From the NCBI GenBank assembly GCA_963832895.1, contig CAWHVQ010000024.1, positions 280,719-344,718 on the forward strand: DNA of 64,000 nucleotides, in the 5' to 3' direction. The notes under the pieces are model-generated. The model was not told where the DNA came from. It made no database searches and worked only from the letters and a program-made list of their open reading frames with translations. Position numbers and translations under genes: made by a program. Every line of letters begins with the position of its first letter. Within the stretch, counting starts at the first letter, position 1. Shown piece by piece: positions 46,531 to 55,117 of this stretch. The stretch is from JAMXLO01 sp963832895 (GTDB lineage: Bacteria; Pseudomonadota; Alphaproteobacteria; Acetobacterales; Acetobacteraceae).

Positions 46531-48156
46531 ATGCACCTACTCAGCCATCTGCGACTCCGCACCAAGCTTGCGGCTCTGCTGGGGCTGTCGGCTCTTGCAC
46601 TCGTCGCCACCATCGCTTTCGCCGCCTCGCTATTGCACGAGCGCATGATCGATGACCGGGTCGACAAATTGCGCGCCGTTGTGCAGACGGCACAGGGTCT
46701 TGCTCAGTCGTTGGAGAACCAGGTCGCCGCCCAACAGATTTCGCGCGAGCAGGCGATCAGCCAATTCCGCAGTGCTGTGCACGCAATCCGCTTCGATGAG
46801 GGCGCCGGCTATCTGACAGCGTGGACCAATGATGGCATCATCATAGCGCACGGCACGGCGCCAGCGATCGAAGGCAAGCCAACCCCGGTGGCGGACGCAG
46901 ACGGAAAGACCGTTCAGCAACTGGGCGAGGCAGCGCTACATGAAGGCGACCACGGTGTCGTCGCCTATGCCTTTCCTCGGCCAGGGCAGACGACGGCGCA
47001 GCCAAAGATCGCTTTTGCCGCGCGATTTACGCCTTGGCACATGGTCTTCATGTCGGGTGTTTACACGGACGACCTTGATGCCGCATTCCGCGCCACACTG
47101 CTTGATCTGGCCACAATAGGTGGGGTCATCCTGCTGGTGTCCCTGATGGCCGCCTGGTTGGTCAATCGAGACATCGTCGGCTCACTGAGCCGGCTAAAGA
47201 CGGCGATGGAGCATCTGGCGCACGGTCAACTCGCGACCGAAGTGCCTGGCACCGAGCGGCGCGACGAGGTCGGTGGAATGGCCGGCGCCGTCCTGGTGTT
47301 CAAGGACAGCATGGTGACGGCCGAACGTCTCACCGCCGAACGCACGCAGGAGAACGATCGTGCCGAGGCGGCGAAACTCGCGGCATTGCGCGAAATGGCC
47401 GAAACGATCGAACACGAGGCGAAGCAGGCATTGTCGGAAGTCGATCGCCGCACCAGTGCGATGGCCGAGGCCGCCGATAACATGAGCGTCTCGGCGGTGC
47501 GCACCGGCGCCTCCGCCAGTAGCGCCGCGGAGGCCGCGGCGCAGGCGTTGGCGAATGCGCAGACGGTGGCCAGTGCGGCCGAGGAGCTCACCGCTTCGAT
47601 CCACGAAATCGGCGGCCAGGTAAGCCAGTCCAGCACTGTGGTCGGACGCGCCGTCGAGGCCGGTCGCATCACGCGCGAGACAATCGGCGCGCTGAACGAG
47701 CAAGTGGCGCGCATCGGCACGGTTGCCGACATGATCGGCGAAATCGCCGCCCGCACCAATCTGCTCGCGCTAAACGCCACCATCGAGGCGGCAAGGGCCG
47801 GCGATGCGGGCAAGGGATTCGCTGTGGTCGCCAGCGAGGTGAAGCAGCTTGCCACCCAGACCGCGAAGTCAACCGAAGAAATCAGCCGCCACATCGGCGA
47901 GGTTCGCGCCGCGACCGGTGCGTCGGTCGCCGCAGTAGGACACATCGAGGAAACCATAGGCGAAATCAACGCGATCGCCGGTTCAATCGCTGCTGCGGTT
48001 GAGCAGCAAGGCGCGGCGACCGCCGAGATCGCCCGCAACGTCACCGAGACCGCCAGCGCGGCAAACGAGATGACCACCCGGACACACGAGGTATCCGCCG
48101 ATTGTCTGCCGCCATTGACCGTGCCGCACCGTAACTTATTGATACTCCATATTTGA
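46531..48156 (+). CDS. Methyl-accepting chemotaxis protein, C-terminus replaced at element junction
   Basis: 541 residues from the ATG at 46531 (the frame is open upstream in the PPK2 gene). Membrane helix near 12-33; a periplasmic sCache_2-type domain ('RFDEGAGYLTAWTNDGIIIAHG'); second helix near 192-213; HAMP; then the cytoplasmic hairpin with 'IGEIAARTNLLALNATIEAARAGDAGKGFAVVASEVKQLA'. Relatives continue about 50 residues after 'TRTHEVSA'; here the sequence turns into an unrelated 'DCLPPLTVPHR' tail and stops. The hairpin tip is intact but the return helix is shortened. The break, at about 48,100, is where the integrative element appears to begin. Confidence 0.85.
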   Translation: MHLLSHLRLRTKLAALLGLSALALVATIAFAASLLHERMIDDRVDKLRAVVQTAQGLAQSLENQVAAQQISREQAISQFRSAVHAIRFDEGAGYLTAWTNDGIIIAHGTAPAIEGKPTPVADADGKTVQQLGEAALHEGDHGVVAYAFPRPGQTTAQPKIAFAARFTPWHMVFMSGVYTDDLDAAFRATLLDLATIGGVILLVSLMAAWLVNRDIVGSLSRLKTAMEHLAHGQLATEVPGTERRDEVGGMAGAVLVFKDSMVTAERLTAERTQENDRAEAAKLAALREMAETIEHEAKQALSEVDRRTSAMAEAADNMSVSAVRTGASASSAAEAAAQALANAQTVASAAEELTASIHEIGGQVSQSSTVVGRAVEAGRITRETIGALNEQVARIGTVADMIGEIAARTNLLALNATIEAARAGDAGKGFAVVASEVKQLATQTAKSTEEISRHIGEVRAATGASVAAVGHIEETIGEINAIAGSIAAAVEQQGAATAEIARNVTETASAANEMTTRTHEVSADCLPPLTVPHRNLLILHI

Positions 48157-48280
48157 TGGCCTCCTAAGACCGCATCGGACCGCCCTAAGTCGAATTCTAG
48201 ATACGGGTAACTTTACGGGTGATTCTCTAGACAGCACAAGCTGACCGGGCTATACCGCTTCCCGAACACGGGAGACGGCC
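48100..48280. other. Probable left junction (attL region) of the integrative element
   Basis: Chemoreceptor homology ends at about 48,100. The next 180 bases have lower G+C, contain ACGGGTAACTTTACGGGTG (a short imperfect direct repeat) and no gene, and lead into element genes. The exact crossover site cannot be set without the other end. Confidence 0.4.
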
Positions 48281-48514
48281 ATGAGCAGCGAAACCAGATG
48301 GGTGACGGCTACGCCAGTGCAGATCGCAAGGGCGAATGAGCTTGCAACGAAGTGGCGCAAAGATGCGCGACATCCAATCGTAGCGGTGGGCGCCGCCGTC
48401 GCAGTCCTGATGACCGTGATCGACAACGACGTACCCGAAGAACACCAAGAGGCGTGCATTCAGGCCGTCTCCGATTTACTGCGGCTCATCCGCCCCGATC
48501 AGGGAGGGGCTTGA
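48281..48514 (+). CDS. Small protein of unknown function in the element
   Basis: 77 residues; GGGAGACGGCC precedes the ATG. One short hydrophobic stretch ('PIVAVGAAVAVLMTVI') and an acidic C-terminal half. First gene after the junction, in operon direction with the DUF5131 gene. No family recognised. Confidence 0.55.
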   Translation: MSSETRWVTATPVQIARANELATKWRKDARHPIVAVGAAVAVLMTVIDNDVPEEHQEACIQAVSDLLRLIRPDQGGA

Positions 48515-48517
48515 ACA

Positions 48518-49684
48518 ATGGCCGTGGTTCCATTCCGTGAGAGCGACAACACCCAGGTGTTGCCATTCACCGGCAACGACCGGCTGGCGCAACTCACCGT
48601 GGCGATTTAGGCGAGTTTACAGGCCGGTGGGAATGCGGCGATCCGGACGGGCGAAATGCTGATTGAGGCCAAGGCCATCCTCAACAAGCATGGCGAATGG
48701 CTGCCCTACCTGCGAAACACGCTCAAAATGAACAGGCGGACTGCGCAAGATTATATGTTCCTGGCGCGCAATCCAAAAGCGCGGGCAGCCGCGTTTTTGG
48801 GTATCCAACCGGCCCTGGAAGAGGCGCGCCGGGCGGCAAAGGCAGAGCGGCAGGTCAAGGCCAAGGCAGCGCGGCAGGCCAAGGTCGCGACGCTGATGCT
48901 GCACACTCACAAGGGCGAGGAAGTCGCCTACCCGTTGCCCGCAGGCAAGGCCCAGTTCAACGCGACCAACGAGCATATAAGCTGGGCGTCGTTTAGCTGG
49001 AATCCTGTCACCGGCTGTCTGCACGGTTGCCCGTACTGCTACGCACGCGAAATCGCGCTGGCGCGGGCGAAATTCTTTCCGGCTGGGTTCGCGCCAGTGT
49101 TCCACCATGAGCGGTTGGACGCGCCAGCCAATACACCTGTACCAGCGGGCGCGGCACAGGACGCCCGCCGCAAGCGCGTGTTCGTTTGCTCGATGGCCGA
49201 TCTCTATGGCCGATGGGTTCCGCGCGATTGGATCGAGGAAGTGCATCAGGCGTGCATCGCCAACAGGCAATGGGACTATCTGTTCCTCACCAAGTTTCCG
49301 TCGCGCTATTTGGAGTTCGCTGACCAGTTGCCGCCGACCGCTTGGCTGGGTACATCCGTCGATGAACAAAAGCGGGTGCGGATTGCCGAAGATGCGTTCC
49401 GGCAGATCAGTGATGTCCGCATCAAGTTCCTCTCGCTGGAGCCGCTCAAGGCCGATCTGCGGTTCACCGATCTGAGCATGTTCGATTGGATCATCATCGG
49501 TAGCCAAACCGAGACGCGACAGCCAGACGGTCTGGTTTCAGCGTTCGCTCCACCATTTGAGTGGGTTGCTCGCATCGTGTCGCAAGCACGTGAGGCGGGC
49601 TGCAAGGTCTATCTGAAACCGAACCTGTTGGGGCAGATCAATCCGCAGTCACCGGGTATGGTGTTGCCGCAAGAGGAGCCGTAA
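48518..49684 (+). CDS. DUF3102-DUF5131 (phage Gp37/Gp68-like) protein with radical-SAM-type cysteines; in-frame amber codon
   Basis: The frame starts at ATG 48518, is stopped by TAG at 48608-48610, and is open again with clear homology; the next ATG is 48656 (342 residues to the stop). 'EAKAILNKHGEWLPYLRNTLKMNRRTAQDYM' is DUF3102, a phage/plasmid domain. The rest is DUF5131: 'SWNPVTGCLHGCPYCYARE' with C121, C125 and C128 (counting from 48656) in the CxxxCxxC spacing of radical SAM enzymes, then 'FVCSMADLYGRWVP' and 'WLGTSVDEQKR'. CAG-to-TAG would explain the stop. Translation may restart at 48656, or the full protein of 388 residues may need readthrough. Substrate unknown. Confidence 0.78.
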
Positions 49685-50950
49685 ATGCCACACGATCTGG
49701 ATACCACGAAGGCCATCCTGCTCAAGAAGGATGGCACGCCGCGCAAGAGCAACGGCGGCCGCCGCGATGGACAGCGTACCGCCCGCGACATCACAAACAA
49801 CAACGCGATCAAAGCCCTCACCCGCGATACCCGCGTTGCAGAGAACCTGTGGCTACAGGTGCGCGGTGGCAGCAAGTCTTGGGTGATGGAGTGGATGCGG
49901 AACGGCAAGCGATGCTGGATGGGCTTAGGATCGTATCCAGAGGTGTCGCTGTCGGACGTCAAAGACACGGTTGCCGACGCGAAGCGGCAACTGGCCGCAG
50001 GCAAAGACCCACGCAAGCCCATCGTTCAGAATCGGTTCCGCGACGTGGTTCCGTTGTGGGTCGAGAAGCAACGCCCGTCCTGGACCAGCCCCCGCTACGC
50101 CAAGCAAGTGCCGACCGAGATCGCCAAGTGGACCGATGACATACTTGGCGACATGGACGTAGGCGCAATCGACACGCCCGACGTTGAGGCCATGCTGATG
50201 CAGCCAACCGAGAACGATCAACCGTTCTGGCACGACAAGCACGACACTGCGGTTCGAGTGCGTGGCTACGTCGAACAGGTCTTGGGCTACGCTATGGCGA
50301 AGCGGTGGCGCAAGCCGGGGTTCAATCCGGCAGTCTGGAAGGACAACCTCGCACACCTACTTTCAGACCCGAAGGCGATACACAAGCCCGAGCCGCACCC
50401 ATCGCTGCACCATTCGGAGATCGGCGGCTTCATGCGGACTCTGCGCTCGATGGAGGGGCTGCAATTCCGATGCCTCGATGCGACGATCCTGACTGGCGTG
50501 CGGACGATAGAGATCATCGGTGCGCGGCGGCCTGAATTAGACCTCGCTACCGGCGTCTGGAAGATACCAGCGGCGCGGATGAAGAAGCGCAAGGATTACA
50601 GCGTCACCTTGTCGCGGCAGGCCATCGCCCTATTCCAGAATCTGCCCCGCACGGGCGATCTCGTGTTCGGCGAGGTCGGCATCGAAGCCCTGCGCGACGC
50701 GGTGGCGGCCGTGATGCAACGCGCTGGCCGCCAATGGCATGACCGGGTGTCCGGCAAGGTCATCGTGCCGCATGGGTTCAGAGCGAGCTTGGGCACATGG
50801 GCGGGCGAGCATGGCTATGAGGACAACCTCATCGACGTTGCCCTGGCGCATGCGGTCGGTTCGGAAATCACCCGCATCTATCAGCGTGGCGAGAAGGTCG
50901 AGCTACGGCGAACGATGATGCAAGGTTGGGCCGACCATCTCGACGGGTAA
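49685..50950 (+). CDS. Tyrosine recombinase / integrase (P4-type)
   Basis: 421 residues, starting on the base after the previous stop. An N-terminal DUF4102-like arm-binding region ('WLQVRGGSKSWVMEWMRNGKRCWMGLGSYPEVSLSDVKD'), a core-binding domain, then the catalytic domain: Arg in 'LTGVRTIEI' near 274, Lys region near 300, 'HGFRASLGTWA' near 362, His in 'LAHAV' and Tyr in 'RIYQRGE' near 400. It should integrate and, with the excisionase next door, excise the element. Such enzymes usually use tRNA genes; none is seen at the left edge here. Confidence 0.92.
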   Translation: MPHDLDTTKAILLKKDGTPRKSNGGRRDGQRTARDITNNNAIKALTRDTRVAENLWLQVRGGSKSWVMEWMRNGKRCWMGLGSYPEVSLSDVKDTVADAKRQLAAGKDPRKPIVQNRFRDVVPLWVEKQRPSWTSPRYAKQVPTEIAKWTDDILGDMDVGAIDTPDVEAMLMQPTENDQPFWHDKHDTAVRVRGYVEQVLGYAMAKRWRKPGFNPAVWKDNLAHLLSDPKAIHKPEPHPSLHHSEIGGFMRTLRSMEGLQFRCLDATILTGVRTIEIIGARRPELDLATGVWKIPAARMKKRKDYSVTLSRQAIALFQNLPRTGDLVFGEVGIEALRDAVAAVMQRAGRQWHDRVSGKVIVPHGFRASLGTWAGEHGYEDNLIDVALAHAVGSEITRIYQRGEKVELRRTMMQGWADHLDG

Positions 50951-50951
50951 G

Positions 50952-50976
50952 AAAAGGGCGGGTTCGTCACCCGCCC
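50952..50976 (-). terminator. Intrinsic terminator for the excisionase gene
   Basis: GGGCGGGT (50956-50963), TCGTC loop, ACCCGCCC (50969-50976): a perfect 8-bp stem. On the minus strand it is followed by TTTTC, so it ends transcription of the excisionase; it lies between convergent genes. Confidence 0.75.
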
Positions 50977-50984
50977 TGTCAGTT

Positions 50985-51167
50985 TCAGCCTTTGAGGCCA
51001 GCGATGAACCGCCGAATGCTGTCCATCGTGACCACTGCTTTCCGGCCAATGTGATGCCGGTCGATTTCTCCGGCGTTGCACAAGTCATTGATTTTGGTTT
51101 TGCCGATGCTCAGCAGCCGCATAGCTTCGGGCAGCGTGACAAGCAACGGCGAAGAGTTGTCCGACAT
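50985..51167 (-). CDS. AlpA/MerR-like excisionase (recombination directionality factor)
   Basis: 60 residues: 'VTLPEAMRLLSIGKTKINDLCNAGEIDRHHIGRKAVVTMDSIRRFIAGLK', a winged-helix excisionase-type domain ('helix-turn-helix plus wing') that binds att DNA or element promoters. Convergent with the integrase across a perfect terminator hairpin. Confidence 0.82.
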   Translation of the reverse strand: MSDNSSPLLVTLPEAMRLLSIGKTKINDLCNAGEIDRHHIGRKAVVTMDSIRRFIAGLKG

Positions 51168-51370
51168 AATGGGGTTCCTTGAAAACGGTCTGCTGCGGCC
51201 AAATGCGTGCCGCTCCGAACAGATGGTGCGGCGCCGCCGTGACTGCCAAGGGGAATCTCAGGGCTTGCAATCGCGCCGCCGAGTTCCTATCGCCATTCGG
51301 CATCACAAACAAAGATTTTTGCCCGGCGCTGACGCCCTATCCTGAAGGCGTCCATTAGGATCACTTCAAG

Positions 51371-51397
51371 AAAGCTGTGTTCCTGACACGGCTTTTT
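51371..51397 (+). terminator. Intrinsic terminator without an obvious upstream gene
   Basis: AAGCTGTGT (51372-51380), TCCTG loop, ACACGGCTT then TTT: nine pairs including one G-U, followed by a T run on the plus strand. No plus-strand gene precedes it, so it may end a small RNA. Confidence 0.6.
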
Positions 51398-51616
51398 CGC
51401 ACTTGACGGGACGGCTGGCGACCGCCTATGTCCGTCCTTCGCCGTGAGGGCAGCGATGCCGCTCACGGGAAGAGGGACAAGAGTCCGCCGCTGGCCAGCG
51501 CAGTGCCTGTTCCTGACGTGCCGTGCCGTAACGTGCCGTACGCGGCTAAGTGCCGCTTGCCTATCCCCTACCACGCTAATTGCGTGCTGCCTTGACTGAA
51601 CCCCGCTACATGCGGA

Positions 51617-51640
51617 CTTCCCCTTGCGGGAGAGGGCGCC
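51617..51640. repeat. REP-like palindrome, partial copy 5
   Basis: CTTCCCCTTGCGGGAGAGGGC just upstream of the AAA ATPase gene. One arm is imperfect. Confidence 0.55.
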
Positions 51641-51669
51641 CGACCGCTCTGACTAGAGGACTGCGAACC

Positions 51670-53298
51670 ATGTGGACTGACACTGAGAAGAACGCGACCT
51701 TCCGGGGGATGCGGCGGGTCCGGCAACTTGCCACCCTCGTCGTCACCGGGAAAAAACAGCTACAGATGTTTTGCTCCATCGCGGGTCTCGGCAAAACCGA
51801 GACGGTGCTGGAGGTGTTCAGCGAGAATGATCTGACGCCACACTACTCATCGCCCACGAGTGCCGAAGGTCTCTGTCAAGACCTCTGGCTGCACCGCGAC
51901 GCCCCCTACTTTCTGGATGACTGTGATCGGCTCGCCCGCTCAGAACCGTGCGCCAACATCGCCAAGATGGCGTATGGACCGCAACGGCTCGTCGTTGTGC
52001 CGCTGTCGCTAAAAATCCAGAAGAACGAAGAACATCGACTGAATGACAGCCATCACTACAACGCCAACGTGCCCCCGCCGACCTTCAAGCTGGGTCCGCG
52101 ACATGGCTTGCTGTGGAACAGCAACAAGAATTTCACCCTACCGGAGATGGTCACGAAAGAGATGGCGGCGGATTTTGCAGCGCAGGTCTCGCGTGGCCTC
52201 GACCCTTATTGGATTCCCGATCGTCCACAGGATGTGTTCGACTACACGATCTGGATGGTGATGAACGGCATGTTGCGCCGCCACCGGCAGGGCGGGAGAT
52301 CAGAGGAAGGCGGCTTTAAGCTGCAACACCAGCAAGAGGTGTTGGCGTTCCTTTGCCAGAACGCGCGGCGGTTGCCGGAAGTGACGCCACGTATGGCGTG
52401 GAAACTGGCGATGACGCGCCGGCATGACCCCGAGTGGGAGCAGGGCTGGCGGGAGTTGCTGCTGCCACATGTCCGGTGGCCGATTGAGTTGCCCGACAAC
52501 GTGCCGCTGCTCATCTCACCGAAGATGCGTCGTGCTGAGGCGCCGGAACCTCCGTCATCGGAACCTGACCCATCTGACCCTGACCCACCGGAGCCGCCTG
52601 CGCCATCGGACCCTGACCCGCCCGCGCCAGAACCACCGACGCCATTGGATGAGCGGCCGATACCGCCGTCAGAGCCGCCTACGGGGACGCAGCAGCGCAG
52701 CATGTGGAGCGCCGTCGATCTCATATATAGACAGGGGCAGCAGCGGACATGCGAGAGTGTCGCCGACGTGCTGCGGCAGTGCGCTCCCAGTGAATGGGAT
52801 GCAGACGACATCGACCGACTGAGGGAAGCGTTGGAGAGTGCCGCCGACTGGTACGGCGATCACAATGGCATGGCGCAAACTCTCTTTTGCTACGAGACCT
52901 CGCCGATCCTGTACGGCACCGCATCCGGCGTGATCATCTACGAGGATCAAGGGCTGAAAGTCCTGACGTGGTCGGAGGCGATGGAACGCATCGCGCCAGA
53001 GGTGGCGGAGTCCCAGCGCAAGCATGAGCTTGCCCGACGCCGGGACGAAAGTCAGAGGATCATCCGCACGAAGCTCCCGGCCAAACGCAAGCTCAAGGCG
53101 ATGAAGTCGCTGCTGGATGAGGTCATGGCCTTGCAGCCGCCGCTCAATCAAGGCGCGGAGCGGGCGATCGACTACATCCGTCGCATGATGAAAGATGATG
53201 AGCGGTTCGCCGACTGCGTGACGTTCAATCACTACGTGCGCAAGGCAGCCGACCTCGCCGACGTGAAGGCGCAGAACGATGCTGATGCGACGGCTTGA
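51670..53298 (+). CDS. P-loop (AAA-type) ATPase with proline-rich linker
   Basis: 542 residues from the ATG at 51670; the frame is open to 51580 but that part lies over the repeat and looks non-coding. Walker A 'SIAGLGKTETV' near 33-43, Walker B 'YFLDDCDRLA' near 77-86, and a sensor-like Asn in 'LLWNSNKNF'. About residues 290-340 are a Pro/Glu/Asp-rich spacer, followed by a second helical domain ending near 540. It resembles element-encoded ATPases that load or move replication proteins; the target is unknown. Its stop overlaps the methyltransferase start. Confidence 0.7.
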   Translation: MWTDTEKNATFRGMRRVRQLATLVVTGKKQLQMFCSIAGLGKTETVLEVFSENDLTPHYSSPTSAEGLCQDLWLHRDAPYFLDDCDRLARSEPCANIAKMAYGPQRLVVVPLSLKIQKNEEHRLNDSHHYNANVPPPTFKLGPRHGLLWNSNKNFTLPEMVTKEMAADFAAQVSRGLDPYWIPDRPQDVFDYTIWMVMNGMLRRHRQGGRSEEGGFKLQHQQEVLAFLCQNARRLPEVTPRMAWKLAMTRRHDPEWEQGWRELLLPHVRWPIELPDNVPLLISPKMRRAEAPEPPSSEPDPSDPDPPEPPAPSDPDPPAPEPPTPLDERPIPPSEPPTGTQQRSMWSAVDLIYRQGQQRTCESVADVLRQCAPSEWDADDIDRLREALESAADWYGDHNGMAQTLFCYETSPILYGTASGVIIYEDQGLKVLTWSEAMERIAPEVAESQRKHELARRRDESQRIIRTKLPAKRKLKAMKSLLDEVMALQPPLNQGAERAIDYIRRMMKDDERFADCVTFNHYVRKAADLADVKAQNDADATA

Positions 53299-54239
53299 GC
53301 CGCGTCGATCGGCGACCGACATCGCGGCGATCATCGTCGAAATCCAATCGCGGTTCGACACCGCCAGCCGCTTCGAGGAACGGCATCCGGCCATCGACAT
53401 CAAGGCACAGCGGATGCGCTGTGAGGCCGCGATGTACGATTTCGAGAACGCGACAGCCATCAAAGCCGAGTGCATCGCGCGGGGGATCACCCTCAAGCAG
53501 ATGTTCGGCTGTGGTGAGCGCCATCTCCGCAAGCTGCGGCAACTCTGGCGATGCTGGACGGAGTACGAGTATTTGCGCGAGGCTTATGCAGGGCAAGGAT
53601 ACGGCATCAAGCTCGCCTTTCGGTTGGTCGGCATTCCGGTTGATTTCGGCGACGGACCGAACGGCCACCAAGGGGCCGGTCATGCCGATAAGGACACGAA
53701 GGGTGAATGGCGGACGCCATGGTGGTTCTTCTATCCCATCCATGCTGCGATAGGCTTCACCGTCGATCTGGCGGCGACCAAGTACACGACACTGCTGGCG
53801 CGTTGGTTCGAGGAACTCTCTGCCCCAGCCGTGGGATGGCGAGACCGGCTGGCTCAACGCCCCATTCACCCGAGGTCTGCTGCCGCAGTTCGTCGCGAAG
53901 TGTGTGACGGGTGGCGCGCGGATCGTTGTTGCTTTACTGCCAGCGGCGATGAACGTGGGGTGGTTCCAAGAGTTGGTGATGCCGCACGCCGTGCTACTAT
54001 TCCCCGACAAGCGTTTGGCCTTTTGCACAGGTTCGGACAATGAGATGGACGGCAGCACGTCACCGTTCAACGTGACGCTGGCGGTGTTTGGGCAGACCGA
54101 TGAAGTTCTGGCGAAGCTCGACGGCTACATCTCCAACAAGACGCTGTGCGCCAGCCTGAGCATTCCGCGCCCGGAGATTGTCGCGCTGCGACGCCCGGCG
54201 CTGACTCTCAGGCGTGATTCTTTGGTAGCCATACCCTGA
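53279..54239 (+). CDS. Phage-type DNA N6-adenine methyltransferase (Dam_2-like), one frameshift
   Basis: 961 bases, one extra. The first frame has an N-terminal helical region (to ~130) and 'GEWRTPWWFFYPIHAAIGFTVDLAAT', the start of the phage Dam domain. Near 53,813 (GAGGAACTC) the frame breaks; the other frame reads 'SLPQPWDGETGWLNAPFTRGLL', with NAPF as the NPPY-like catalytic motif, then 'GGARIVVALLPAAMN' to the stop at 54,239. Such enzymes protect element DNA or affect packaging. It overlaps the end of the ATPase gene. Confidence 0.78.
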
Positions 54240-54351
54240 CACCAACAGGGAGTTGGTCGAAGTCCCCCTTCCGCGCGATGTCAACATACCGCCGGATTGT
54301 GTCGGGTCGCAGCCCAGAGCGGAATTGGACGTTTACGCCATTCGTCAGCAT
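54208..54351 (-). CDS. Small HTH-like protein coupled to the zinc-ribbon gene
   Basis: 47 residues from the ATG at 54351: 'MLTNGVNVQFRSGLRPDTIRRYVDIARKGDFDQLPVGVRVW'. The helix-turn-helix-like 'SGLRPDTIRRYVDIARKG' suggests DNA binding. Its start precedes the stop of the zinc-ribbon gene (ATGCTGA), so the two are translationally coupled. It runs opposite to the methyltransferase and overlaps its last codons. Confidence 0.5.
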   Translation of the reverse strand: MLTNGVNVQFRSGLRPDTIRRYVDIARKGDFDQLPVGVRVWLPKNHA

Positions 54352-54485
54352 GAAGTAGCCCCGCCGCGACCGTGGCCGCAGCACGCATACTGAACGTCGG
54401 GCAGATTCGGAATGCACGGATCGTGTTCACCGAGGATACGCTCTTTGCCGCACCGTCCACACGTCCGCATAATACCGAGTTCCAT
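54345..54485 (-). CDS. Small Cys-rich (zinc-ribbon-like) protein
   Basis: 46 residues from the ATG at 54485, preceded by GGGAGACGCACG on the minus strand. Sequence 'MRTCGRCGKERIL' gives CxxC, and 'YACCGHGRGGATSC' gives further Cys/His ligands, so a single zinc site is likely. Coupled to the HTH-like gene. Such pairs are often regulators in phage-like elements. Confidence 0.55.
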   Translation of the reverse strand: MELGIMRTCGRCGKERILGEHDPCIPNLPDVQYACCGHGRGGATSC

Positions 54486-54630
54486 CGTGCGTCTCCCGCC
54501 CTATCAGCCGACGATGCGATCTAGCGCACGCCGCCCGTGTTGCAAGTGCCCGCAAAAATTTTGGAAAGCAGCATAGACACGCGTCTCTGCAAGATCATAG
54601 ATCGCGCAACCAGCATGTGAGGAGCCTCGG

Positions 54631-54831
54631 ATGCCGAATAAGCCAAACGCTCACCGCATCGACCCGACCCATGTCTTGATCACCCGAATGCTCGATGATA
54701 GCCCGCGACAGTGGACCGCTTTGCTGCGGCCTGAACGCCGATCAGGTCTGCGACTGCTGGGGATGTTCGACTACGACCAATTGGCGGTGCGGAAGTCGGC
54801 GGCAATGGCTGCCTATAGGGATGGTCGATAA
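54631..54831 (+). CDS. Small protein of unknown function
   Basis: 66 residues; TGAGGAG is well placed before the ATG. Basic, helical: 'MLDDSPRQWTALLRPERRSGLRLLGMFDYDQLAVRKSAAMAAYRDG'. No family recognised. Located between the coupled minus-strand pair and the primase. Confidence 0.45.
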   Translation: MPNKPNAHRIDPTHVLITRMLDDSPRQWTALLRPERRSGLRLLGMFDYDQLAVRKSAAMAAYRDGR

Positions 54832-55020
54832 TCTTTGGGTCGCGAGCGCTGCGCTCTCGCTTGCGCCGCGAGACCCTGCGGCAAGCAGCGGCGGCGGGAC
54901 GCCTCGCTTGCCTTTGGCGTCTGTGTCCAACGACAAAACGTGAAATCCACATGCCGAGTGTGGTATAAATAACTTGTCGGTTTGCTCCCGATACTCTTCG
55001 TTCTCGTTGAGAGTTCCCAT
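54742..55020 (-). CDS. Possible small gene with hairpin-covered ribosome site
   Basis: Up to 92 residues from the ATG at 55020 (MGTLNENEEYREQTDKLF...). TTGAGGGG lies six bases upstream, inside the 3' arm of a perfect 10-bp hairpin. The N-terminal 35 residues look protein-like; the C-terminal half runs over palindromic DNA and the opposite-strand gene and is doubtful. Confidence 0.3.
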   Translation of the reverse strand: MGTLNENEEYREQTDKLFIPHSACGFHVLSLDTDAKGKRGVPPPLLAAGSRGASESAALATQRLSTIPIGSHCRRLPHRQLVVVEHPQQSQT

Positions 55021-55117
55021 GAATTCCCCTCAAGGGTGTCGCGGCCCTTGAGGGTCATGGAAATGACCAGCGAGGGGATTTCGATTTTATGGGATATTTT
55101 TTCAATGAGAACTTCAC
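54832..55117. promoter_or_regulatory. Highly structured leader region before the primase gene
   Basis: Several perfect hairpins: GAGCGC-T-GCGCTC (54844-54856), GACGCC/GGCGTC (54898-54921), CCCTCAAGGG/CCCTTGAGGG (55027-55036 and 55045-55054, 8-base loop), and GGTCAT-GGAA-ATGACC (55053-55068). GAATTCCCCTC at 55021 could also pair with GAGGGGATTTC near 55072, giving an alternative fold. None is followed by a long T run. A short ORF (ATG at 55105, 10 codons) overlaps the primase start. Confidence 0.5.

Larger units (their letters stand above)
51168..51669. other. 500-base non-coding region of the element: hairpins, terminator, short direct repeats
   Basis: No gene seen. It contains GACGCC/GGCGTC hairpin arms near 51,329-51,350, an intrinsic terminator at 51,371-51,397, and ACGTGCCGT written twice (around 51,517 and 51,530) beside GTGCCG copies. 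It could hold the element's replication origin, a small RNA or the promoter of the ATPase gene. Confidence 0.45.
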
